Assembly: GCF_001908725.1 (NCBI RefSeq)
Contig: NZ_CP018725.1
Coordinates: 4,030,001-4,094,000 of the forward strand
Reading direction: 5' to 3'
Length of the DNA stretch: 64,000 bases
From: Xanthomonas vesicatoria ATCC 35937
Lineage (GTDB): Bacteria; Pseudomonadota; Gammaproteobacteria; Xanthomonadales; Xanthomonadaceae
Part shown: in pieces, positions 56,231-64,000 of the stretch
Numbering within the stretch: position 1 is the first letter of the stretch
How the letters are laid out: the number at the start of each line of letters is the position of its first letter
Position numbers and translations under genes: made by a program
The notes under the pieces: generated by a model
Database searches by the model: none
What the model was told of the DNA's origin: nothing
What the model saw: the letters and a program-made list of their open reading frames with translations, nothing else

Positions 56231-56304
56231 GCGGGAGTAGTTCAACGGTAGAACCTCAGCCTTCCAAGCTGATGGTGCGGGTTCGATTCCCGTCTCCCGC
56301 TCCA
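56231..56304 (+). tRNA. tRNA-Gly (TCC)
   Basis: Acceptor GCGGGAG/CTCCCGC, anticodon loop CTTCCAA with anticodon TCC, T-loop GGTTCGATTCC and encoded CCA. It lies 29 bp after tRNA-Tyr. Confidence 0.97.
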
Positions 56305-56337
56305 TTGAACGCAAATGCATGGCATAATGCAAAACTC

Positions 56338-56413
56338 GCTCACGTAGCTCAGTCGGTAGAGCACCTCCTTGGTAAGGAGGAGGTCGAAGGTTCGATTCCT
56401 TTCGTGAGCACCA
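56338..56413 (+). tRNA. tRNA-Thr (GGT)
   Basis: Acceptor GCTCACG/CGTGAGC, anticodon stem CTCCT/AGGAG with loop TGGTA giving anticodon GGT, T-loop GGTTCGATTCC and encoded CCA. It is 47 bp before tuf. Confidence 0.97.
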
Positions 56414-56460
56414 TTACTCAATCGTCTTAAACTCCAAACGATTACCGAGAACTTGCACCC

Positions 56461-57651
<1,191 letters not shown>

Positions 57652-57759
57652 GCACCACTTGCAGTTCGGCGGCTTCGGTCGCCGAATTTGCGCGAATGGC
57701 GGGCCGGCTGAACCGCGGTCCGCCTTCGTTGTCTTAGGGTTTGCGGTAAACGAGTACAT

Positions 57760-57835
<76 letters not shown>

Positions 57836-57884
57836 CTCCTCTTTCCGGCCCAGCGATTCGGGTCAGATCGGTAACTAGAGCCGG

Positions 57885-58292
57885 ATGAATAGCAAAATCG
57901 AGCCTTCCAAGAGCGCGTCTGCGAGCGCTGATATTGTGAAATACGTTCTCTCCGCGATCCTGGTGGTTGCGGGCTTGTTTGTGTGGTTCTGGTTTTCTGC
58001 GCCGGAGCGTGCCACGCAGTTGGGAGCCTGGACGCCGCAGTTGCGTGCGCTGGCTGTCATCGTTGGGTTGGTAGCGGGTGCATTTGTCTTCCTGGGGACC
58101 GGCAAAGGCCGGGAAACCCGCGAATTCATGTCCGAATCCAGGTTTGAGTTGCGCAAGGTGGTCTGGCCAACCCGTCAGGAAGCCATTCGCACGACCTGGG
58201 TTGTCATTGTTGTTGTAATCATTCTGAGTTTGCTGTTGGGCGGCTTCGACTTCGTCATCCAGAAGCTCACGCAGTGGTTCCTGGCTCGTTGA
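57885..58292 (+). CDS. secE: preprotein translocase subunit SecE
   Basis: A 135-residue SecE of the three-span proteobacterial type: [39 protein letters not shown], and the essential last span [20 protein letters not shown]. The conserved amphipathic helix [18 protein letters not shown] precedes the last span. It stabilises SecY in the translocon. nusG follows 13 bp later. Confidence 0.96.
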   Translation: MNSKIEPSKSASASADIVKYVLSAILVVAGLFVWFWFSAPERATQLGAWTPQLRALAVIVGLVAGAFVFLGTGKGRETREFMSESRFELRKVVWPTRQEAIRTTWVVIVVVIILSLLLGGFDFVIQKLTQWFLAR

Positions 58293-58305
58293 GGAGAATC
58301 AAGCA

Positions 58306-58863
58306 GTGAAGCGTTGGTACGTCGTTCACGCCTATTCAGGCTTTGAAAAATCGGTTGCGCAGGCATTGCGCGATCGCATCGTCCGCACCGAGATGGAAGA
58401 TCGTTTCGGTGACGTGTTGGTGCCGACCGAGGAAGTCATCGAAATGCGCGCCGGCCAGAAGCGTCGGTCCGAGCGCAAGTTCTTCCCCGGCTACGTGCTG
58501 GTGCAGATCGAAACCCACGAAGAAGCCGGCATTCCGCGCATCGACAATGAAAGCTGGCACTTGGTGAAGGAAACTTCCAAGGTGATGGGTTTCATCGGCG
58601 GTACCGCAGATCGCCCATTGCCGATTCGCGACGAAGAGGCTGATGCGATTCTGCAGCGTGTGCAGGACGGCGTCGAGAAGCCGCGTCCGAAGGTGTTGTT
58701 TGAGCCCGGTCAGATGGTGCGTGTCACCGATGGTCCGTTCAACGATTTCAATGGTGTCGTTGAAGAAGTCAACTACGAGAAGAGCCGCTTGCGTGTCGCC
58801 GTGCTCATCTTCGGTCGATCTACGCCGGTCGAGCTCGAGTTCGGCCAGGTCGAGAAGGGTTGA
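58306..58863 (+). CDS. nusG: transcription termination/antitermination protein NusG
   Basis: A 185-residue NusG. The N-terminal NGN domain begins [20 protein letters not shown] and binds RNA polymerase. The C-terminal KOW domain is [33 protein letters not shown] and contacts Rho or S10. The start is GTG 58306, with GAGGAG ten bases upstream. It forms the secE-nusG pair. Confidence 0.97.
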   Translation: MKRWYVVHAYSGFEKSVAQALRDRIVRTEMEDRFGDVLVPTEEVIEMRAGQKRRSERKFFPGYVLVQIETHEEAGIPRIDNESWHLVKETSKVMGFIGGTADRPLPIRDEEADAILQRVQDGVEKPRPKVLFEPGQMVRVTDGPFNDFNGVVEEVNYEKSRLRVAVLIFGRSTPVELEFGQVEKG

Positions 58864-59060
58864 CCTGAGCGGGCGCCTGCTAGGCGCCTTCTCCAAATGC
58901 TGCTATAGTGCGCGGCTCGCTCACCTGGCGACCGCCGGGAAATAATGGCTGCCGCATGGCGGCCATCTGCATGTTTTACACAACGCGACGCCGGGACGCG
59001 TGATTCTCCCGGTCCGATGGGGAGCCTGTTGTCAGGCGATAGCACCCGGAGAGTATTGAA
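58864..59060 (+). promoter_or_regulatory. rplK promoter/leader region
   Basis: Holds the GC-rich hairpin GGCGCC-TGCTA-GGCGCC (58872-58888) and a TATAGT -10-like box at 58904-58909 with a poor -35. The rest would form the rplKA leader, where L1 autoregulation is established in other bacteria. I cannot confirm the L1 site here. Confidence 0.4.
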
Positions 59061-59489
59061 ATGGCTAAGAAGATAACTTCCTACATCAAGTTGCAGGTCA
59101 AGGCCGGTCAGGCCAATCCTGCACCGCCGGTCGGCCCTGCACTGGGTCAGCGCGGGTTGAACATCATGGAATTCTGCAAAGCGTTCAACGCTGCGACTTC
59201 CAAGCTGGAGACGGGTCTGCCGACGCCAGTGATCATCACCGCGTATTCCGACCGTACCTTCACCTTCGTCACCAAGAGCACCCCGGCAAGCGTGCTGCTC
59301 AAGAAGGCGGCGGGCGTTACGTCCGGTTCGAAACGTCCCAACAGCGACAAGGTCGGCAAGGTGACGCGCAAGCAGCTGGAAGAGATCGCCAAGACCAAGG
59401 AAGCCGATCTGACGGCAGCCGAGCTCGAAGCGGCAGTTCGCACGATTGCGGGTACCGCCCGCAGCATGGGTTTGACGGTGGAGGGCTAA
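59061..59489 (+). CDS. rplK: 50S ribosomal protein L11
   Basis: A 142-residue L11. The N-terminal domain reads [34 protein letters not shown], and the C-terminal 23S rRNA-binding domain contains [18 protein letters not shown] and ends in [12 protein letters not shown]. It forms part of the GTPase-associated centre. rplA follows three bases after its stop, as usual. Confidence 0.98.
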   Translation: MAKKITSYIKLQVKAGQANPAPPVGPALGQRGLNIMEFCKAFNAATSKLETGLPTPVIITAYSDRTFTFVTKSTPASVLLKKAAGVTSGSKRPNSDKVGKVTRKQLEEIAKTKEADLTAAELEAAVRTIAGTARSMGLTVEG

Positions 59490-59492
59490 GAC

Positions 59493-60191
59493 ATGGCACA
59501 GAACAAGCGCGTTAAGGCCATTGCGGCCGCTGTCGTTCCGGGCAAGAGCTATGCCTTCGAAGACGCAATCAAGATCCTGAAGACCGCCACCAAGGCCAAG
59601 TTCGTCGAGTCGATCGACGTTGCCGTGCGCCTGGGCGTGGACGCCAAGAAGTCCGACCAGCAGGTGCGCGGTTCGACCGTACTGCCGGCCGGTACCGGCA
59701 AGAGCGTGCGCGTTGCGGTGTTTGCACCGGCAGGCGCCAAGGCTGACGAAGCCCTGGCCGCAGGCGCCGAGGCAGTGGGCATGGACGACCTGGCCGAGAA
59801 GATGCAGGCCGGCGACCTGAACTACGACGTGGTCATCGCGACCCCGGACGCCATGCGCGTTGTCGGTAAGCTCGGCACCCTGCTGGGTCCGCGCGGCCTG
59901 ATGCCCAATCCGAAGGTCGGCACCGTGTCGGCGAACCCGGGCGAAGCGGTCAAGAACGCCAAGTCGGGCCAGGTGCGTTACCGCACCGACAAGGCCGGCA
60001 TCATCCACTGCACCATCGGCAAGGCCAGCTTCGACGACGAAGCGCTGAAGTCGAACCTGCAGGCGCTGTTGCTGGATCTGGTCAAGGCCAAGCCGGCAAC
60101 CTCGAAGGGCACCTACCTGCAGAAGGTATCGGTCAGCTCGACGATGGGCCCGGGCGTGACGGTTGATCAGTCGAGCCTGTCGCTGAAGTAA
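59493..60191 (+). CDS. rplA: 50S ribosomal protein L1
   Basis: A 232-residue L1, the L1-stalk protein that helps E-site tRNA release and in other bacteria represses translation of rplKA. Conserved features are [60 protein letters not shown] and the last [24 protein letters not shown] 59493 is preceded by the end of rplK. Confidence 0.98.
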   Translation: MAQNKRVKAIAAAVVPGKSYAFEDAIKILKTATKAKFVESIDVAVRLGVDAKKSDQQVRGSTVLPAGTGKSVRVAVFAPAGAKADEALAAGAEAVGMDDLAEKMQAGDLNYDVVIATPDAMRVVGKLGTLLGPRGLMPNPKVGTVSANPGEAVKNAKSGQVRYRTDKAGIIHCTIGKASFDDEALKSNLQALLLDLVKAKPATSKGTYLQKVSVSSTMGPGVTVDQSSLSLK

Positions 60192-60732
60192 TCGAATGCG
60201 TCGGGCGTCATTCGCCTGACGTGTGCAGTACCGCATTGTTTTTCCGGCCCGGGTCACCGTGTGCTGGGAGTCCGTTCCCTCCTTTGGGGTAACGGACATT
60301 TTGAAGGCGATCGCCGGCATGTCCGGCGGTAGCCGTCAAAGACCGCAGGCGCGGTCAGCGCAGATCGACGACGGGCAGGGATGCTCGCACTGGCATGGAG
60401 TCGCCGTCGATGCAGCGGGATCGCTTAATTGGTTCGTTTCGAACTGGCCGGCGTAGATGGTGTCGCCCTTCTGGAGTTTTCTGGTTTACGCGCTTCTGGG
60501 ATTTCCCGGATGAGTCCACTCCAGGTCTAGAACGGCCACCAAAGGAACATCGGTCGATGTTCCCGGCTTCCAGGAAGGAAGCTGCCCTGGACCGCAACCG
60601 GCAGGAGCCGCGAGCGGAGTAGTTTGAAGCGGGACTAGGGATTCGGCATTGGGGATTTGCAGGAGCTGCTTCATGGCTTTCGACGAATCACCAATCACCA
60701 ATCACCAATCCCGGCTTTAACGGAGGAGTGCA
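60192..60732 (+). promoter_or_regulatory. rplJ leader region
   Basis: A 541-bp gap between rplA and rplJ, with no gene. In related bacteria this region holds the rplJL promoter and the L10 leader RNA by which L10-L12 represses its own translation. The structured stretch around 60560-60620 (GGAAGCTGCCCTGGACCGC onward) is a candidate L10 site, but I cannot verify the kink-turn. A repeat hairpin (60631-60712) comes right before the rplJ ribosome-binding site. Confidence 0.45.
60631..60712. repeat. iterated hairpin repeat before rplJ
   Basis: The left side has GGGATTCGGCATTGGGGATTT. The right side has (AATCACC)3 AATCCC (60686-60712). The sides are partly complementary. It resembles the pth-ychF element and may be one dispersed family. 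Confidence 0.55.
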
Positions 60733-61266
60733 ATGGCTCTCAATCTGTCCCAGAAGCAAGAAGTAGTCGCCGAGCTGGCAGACATCGCCGCCAAGGCCCA
60801 CTCCCTGATCGCCGCCGAATACGCTGGCACCACGGTCTCCCAGATGACCGCGATGCGCAAGCAGGCCCGCGAAACCGGCGTGTTCTTGAAAGTTGTCAAG
60901 AACACCCTGGCCGTGCGTGCCGTCGAAGGTACCGAATTTGCTGTCGCGTCTGACAAGCTGGTTGGTCCTTTGGTGTATGCGTTTTCGATGGAGGAGCCCG
61001 GCGCTGCCGGTCGCCTGATCAAGGAATTCGCCAAGAGCAACGACAAGCTGCAGGCCAAGGTTGTGGCAATCGGTGGGGAACTGTTCCCGGCGAGCCACGT
61101 CGACGTGTTGGCTTCGCTGCCGACCCGCGATCAGGCTCTGGCCATGCTGGCCCGCGTGCTGTCCGAACCGGCTGCCATGTTCGCCCGTGCCGTCAAGGCC
61201 GTTGGCGACAAGCAGGGTGGTGGCGACGAAGCCGCCGCGCCGGTCGCCGAGACTGCCGAAGCTTGA
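60733..61266 (+). CDS. rplJ: 50S ribosomal protein L10
   Basis: A 177-residue L10, the base of the L7/L12 stalk. The N-terminal rRNA-binding part is [44 protein letters not shown], followed by [14 protein letters not shown]. The C-terminal helix that binds L12 dimers ends in an acidic, Ala-rich tail. ATG 60733 has AACGGAGGA just upstream. It is cotranscribed with rplL. Confidence 0.97.
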   Translation: MALNLSQKQEVVAELADIAAKAHSLIAAEYAGTTVSQMTAMRKQARETGVFLKVVKNTLAVRAVEGTEFAVASDKLVGPLVYAFSMEEPGAAGRLIKEFAKSNDKLQAKVVAIGGELFPASHVDVLASLPTRDQALAMLARVLSEPAAMFARAVKAVGDKQGGGDEAAAPVAETAEA

Positions 61267-61321
61267 TGTCCTAGCGTCTGCTAGAAACCATTCCAGAATC
61301 AATTTCTAAAAGGTAATCACA

Positions 61322-61687
61322 ATGTCCCTTACCAACGAACAGATCGTCGACGCCATCGCCGAGAAGTCCCTGATGGAAGTGATGGAGCTGGTCAAGGCCA
61401 TCGAAGAGAAGTTCGGCGTCTCTGCCGCCGCTCCGGTCGCTGCCGCTGCAGCTGGCCCGGCCGCTGTGGTCGAAGAACAGACCGAATTCAACGTGGTGCT
61501 GGTCAACTGCGGCGCCAACAAGGTCGGCGTCATTAAGGCCGTCCGCGCCGTGACCGGCCTGGGCCTGAAGGAAGCCAAGGATCTGACCGAAGCCGGTGGC
61601 ATCCTGAAGGAAGGCGCGTCGAAGGACGAAGCCGAGAAGATCAAGAAGGAACTGACCGAAGCCGGCGCGACCGTCGAAGTCAAGTAA
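61322..61687 (+). CDS. rplL: 50S ribosomal protein L7/L12
   Basis: A 121-residue L7/L12. The N-terminal dimerisation domain is [30 protein letters not shown], an Ala/Pro hinge follows, and the C-terminal factor-binding domain is [39 protein letters not shown]. It recruits translation factors. A strong hairpin after the gene probably reduces read-through into rpoB. Confidence 0.98.
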   Translation: MSLTNEQIVDAIAEKSLMEVMELVKAIEEKFGVSAAAPVAAAAAGPAAVVEEQTEFNVVLVNCGANKVGVIKAVRAVTGLGLKEAKDLTEAGGILKEGASKDEAEKIKKELTEAGATVEVK

Positions 61688-61729
61688 GCAGCATCTTGCA
61701 TCGCCAGCGTTTCATGGTGATGCACTGAA

Positions 61730-61754
61730 GGCTGGGGGCCCAAAGCCCCCGGCC
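61730..61754 (+). terminator. attenuator-like hairpin between rplL and rpoB
   Basis: GGCTGGGGGC-CCAAA-GCCCCCGGCC: a 10-bp stem with one G-T pair and a 5-base loop, extended by flanking AA/TT and followed by a short TTT. It fits the partial terminator known between rplL and rpoB in E. coli. Confidence 0.7.
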
Positions 61755-61980
61755 TTTGGCCGTTGATGGAAAGCAGGGATTTGACGGGCGGCATTCGGGA
61801 TTCGGAAGAATCTTTGCCCATCTCAATCTCGTCCGTCCCAATCTCGGCCTCACCGAGTTGGTAGTTGGAAGTAGCAGGAGAAGGCGTGCTGGTGCCGGCA
61901 ATACCAGCGACTTCCAACTGACAATTTTGTTATTTCAGGGCCGCCGCGACGTGGCCCCCGCAGCCTAGGGTGAAGACCTC

Positions 61981-64000
61981 ATGACGTCTTATTCGTTCAC
62001 CGAAAAAAAGCGTATCCGCAAGGATTTCGGTAAGCAGCGCTCGATTCTCGAAGTGCCGTTCCTGCTTGCCATCCAGGTGGATTCCTATCGTGAATTCCTG
62101 CAGGAAGACGTGGAGCCGACCAAGCGCAAGGACCTCGGTCTGCATGCTGCTCTGAAGTCGGTGTTCCCGATCTCCAGCTACAGCGGCAACGCTGCGCTCG
62201 AGTATGTGGGCTACAAGTTGGGTCAGCCGGTGTTTGACGAGCGTGAATGCCGTCAGCGTGGCATGAGCTATGGCGCGCCGCTGCGCGTGACCGTCCGCCT
62301 GGTGATTTACGACCGCGAGTCGTCGACCAAGGCCATCAAGTACGTGAAGGAGCAGGAGGTCTATCTCGGCGAAATCCCGCTGATGACCGGCAACGGTACC
62401 TTCATCGTCAACGGCACCGAGCGCGTGATCGTGTCGCAGCTGCACCGCTCGCCGGGTGTGTTCTTCGACCACGACCGTGGCAAGACGCACAGCTCGGGCA
62501 AGCTGCTGTACAGCGCTCGCATCATTCCGTACCGCGGTTCCTGGCTGGACTTCGAGTTCGACCCGAAGGACGCGCTGTTCACCCGTATTGACCGTCGCCG
62601 CAAGCTGCCGGTGTCGATCCTGCTGCGTGCGCTTGGCTACAGCAACGAAGAGATGCTGGCCGAGTTCTTCGAGATCAATACGTTCCACATCAATCCGGAC
62701 GAAGGCGTGCAGCTGGAGCTGGTGCCGGAGCGTCTGCGTGGTGAAACGCTGAACTTCGACCTGGCCGATGGCGACAAGGTCATCGTGGAAGCGGGCAAGC
62801 GCATCACTGCGCGTCACGTCAAGCAGCTGGAAGCTGCGGGCGTTGCCGCGCTGGCTGTGCCGGACGACTACCTGGTCGGCCGCATCCTGTCGCACGACGT
62901 GGTCGATGGTTCGACCGGCGAGCTGCTGGCCAACGCCAACGACGAAATCAGTGAAGATCAGCTGGCTGCGTTCCGCAAGGCCGGCGTCGATGCGGTCGGC
63001 ACCCTGTGGGTGAACGACCTGGATCGTGGTCCGTACCTGTCCAACACCTTGCGCATCGATCCGACCAAGACGCAGCTGGAAGCGTTGGTCGAGATCTACC
63101 GCATGATGCGTCCGGGCGAGCCGCCGACCAAGGAAGCCGCGCAGAACCTGTTCCACAACCTGTTCTTCACCTTCGAGCGCTACGACCTGTCCACGGTCGG
63201 CCGCATGAAGTTCAACCGTCGCGTTGGCCGCAAGGAAGTGCTGGGCGAGTCGGTGCTGTACGACAAGAAGTACTTTGCCGAGCGTAACGACGAGGAATCC
63301 AAGCGTCTGGTCGCCGAGCACACCGACACCTCCGACATCCTGGAAGTGATCAAGGTGCTCACCGAAATCCGTAACGGTCGCGGCGTGGTCGATGACATCG
63401 ATCACCTGGGCAACCGTCGCGTGCGTTCGGTCGGCGAAATGGCCGAGAACGTGTTCCGCGTGGGCCTGGTCCGCGTCGAGCGCGCGGTCAAGGAACGCCT
63501 GTCGATGGCCGAATCCGAAGGCCTGACCCCGCAGGAACTGATCAACGCCAAGCCCGTGGCCGCGGCGATCAAGGAGTTCTTCGGCTCCTCGCAGCTGTCG
63601 CAGTTCATGGACCAGAACAACCCGCTGTCGGAAGTGACGCACAAGCGTCGCGTCTCCGCTCTGGGCCCGGGCGGTCTGACCCGCGAGCGCGCCGGCTTCG
63701 AAGTGCGCGACGTGCATCCGACCCATTACGGCCGCGTCTGCACAATCGAAACGCCTGAAGGTCCGAACATCGGCCTGATCAACTCGCTGGCCGTGTTCGC
63801 CCGCACCAACCAGTACGGCTTCCTCGAGACGCCGTACCGCAAGGTGCTGGACGGCAAGGTCTCCGACGACGTCGAGTACCTGTCGGCGATCGAGGAAAAC
63901 GAGTACGTGATCGCCCAGGCGAACGCGCTGACCGACGCCAAGAACATGCTCACCGAGCAGTTCGTGCCGTGCCGGTTCCAGGGCGAGTCGCTGCTGAAGC
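61981..64000 (+). CDS. rpoB: DNA-directed RNA polymerase subunit beta (5' part)
   Basis: The first 673 codons of rpoB; the gene continues past the window. It starts [18 protein letters not shown]. Rifampicin cluster I is visible as [13 protein letters not shown] (about residues 536-548) followed by [18 protein letters not shown]. The residues equivalent to E. coli Q513, D516, H526, R529 and S531 are all wild type, so no cluster I resistance substitution is seen. It follows rplL after 293 bp and is presumably partly cotranscribed with it. Confidence 0.98.
   Translation, partial: MTSYSFTEKKRIRKDFGKQRSILEVPFLLAIQVDSYREFLQEDVEPTKRKDLGLHAALKSVFPISSYSGNAALEYVGYKLGQPVFDERECRQRGMSYGAPLRVTVRLVIYDRESSTKAIKYVKEQEVYLGEIPLMTGNGTFIVNGTERVIVSQLHRSPGVFFDHDRGKTHSSGKLLYSARIIPYRGSWLDFEFDPKDALFTRIDRRRKLPVSILLRALGYSNEEMLAEFFEINTFHINPDEGVQLELVPERLRGETLNFDLADGDKVIVEAGKRITARHVKQLEAAGVAALAVPDDYLVGRILSHDVVDGSTGELLANANDEISEDQLAAFRKAGVDAVGTLWVNDLDRGPYLSNTLRIDPTKTQLEALVEIYRMMRPGEPPTKEAAQNLFHNLFFTFERYDLSTVGRMKFNRRVGRKEVLGESVLYDKKYFAERNDEESKRLVAEHTDTSDILEVIKVLTEIRNGRGVVDDIDHLGNRRVRSVGEMAENVFRVGLVRVERAVKERLSMAESEGLTPQELINAKPVAAAIKEFFGSSQLSQFMDQNNPLSEVTHKRRVSALGPGGLTRERAGFEVRDVHPTHYGRVCTIETPEGPNIGLINSLAVFARTNQYGFLETPYRKVLDGKVSDDVEYLSAIEENEYVIAQANALTDAKNMLTEQFVPCRFQGESLLK

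Noticed and set aside
57665-57690. TTCGGCG...CGCCGAA hairpin after tuf as intrinsic terminator
   Set aside because: The stem is short and followed only by TTTG; tRNA-Trp and secE downstream are likely to be cotranscribed, so I did not list it.

Overview
This is a chromosomal segment of a Xanthomonas species. The high GC content, the Xanthomonas-type bacterial O-GlcNAc transferase beside hemA-prfA, the cluster of secreted subtilisin-like proteases and the gene order lolB-ispE-tRNA-Gln-prs-rplY-pth-ychF and tRNA-tuf-tRNA-secE-nusG-rplKAJL-rpoB all point there. The transferase has the length and catalytic positions of the structurally known X. campestris pv. campestris enzyme but differs at many residues as I recall that sequence, so a sister species (citri, euvesicatoria or oryzae type) is more likely. 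The species call is inference.

Layout. 1-2536 (minus): an overlapping operon of nitroreductase, 5'-3' exonuclease, NUDIX hydrolase and N-formylglutamate amidohydrolase-like protein. 2670-7480: two tandem DUF1631 genes, the first frameshifted. 7880-9473: an alpha/beta hydrolase divergent from a TetR regulator, with two near-identical palindromic operators between them. 9597-14107: the three-gene NAD(P) transhydrogenase set, split by an opposing ECF sigma factor / membrane protein / DUF3106 operon. 14108-14880 has no gene but carries an inverted repeat pair. 14881-17180: a membrane protein, sufT and ilvE. 17497-22943: three tandem S8 proteases. 23106-34519: mixed housekeeping genes (ybaK, asparaginase-like, DUF2069, wrbA, yihY, TlpA-like, acylphosphatase, PPK2, moaB, O-GlcNAc transferase, prfA, hemA). 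34585-41539: TPR protein, lolB, ispE, tRNA-Gln, prs, rplY, pth, ychF.

41540-55962 is an integrative island of about 14.4 kb inserted between ychF and the tRNA-Tyr/Gly/Thr-tuf operon. Both ends carry paired GGGGGTAC motifs with a 12-bp period, and an 11-bp direct repeat covers the ychF stop codon and recurs at the far end. The island encodes a P4-type integrase and then a tightly packed operon: a Fic protein with a winged-helix tail, a truncated PLD-type helicase remnant, a type III-like restriction helicase/nuclease, a type III Mod methyltransferase whose target-recognition region is AT-rich, and an SF1 helicase with a RelE/ParE-like N-terminal domain. It ends with a second recombinase and a STY4528-type replication gene, which look like remnants of a larger ICE. 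An array of AAATGGGGTAATCA-type sites, one overlapping a promoter-like -10 box, precedes the Fic gene. This operon is the best candidate for an interesting, poorly described (probably anti-phage) system.

56026-64000: tRNA-Tyr/Gly/Thr, tuf, tRNA-Trp, secE, nusG, rplK, rplA, rplJ, rplL and the 5' part of rpoB, in canonical order.
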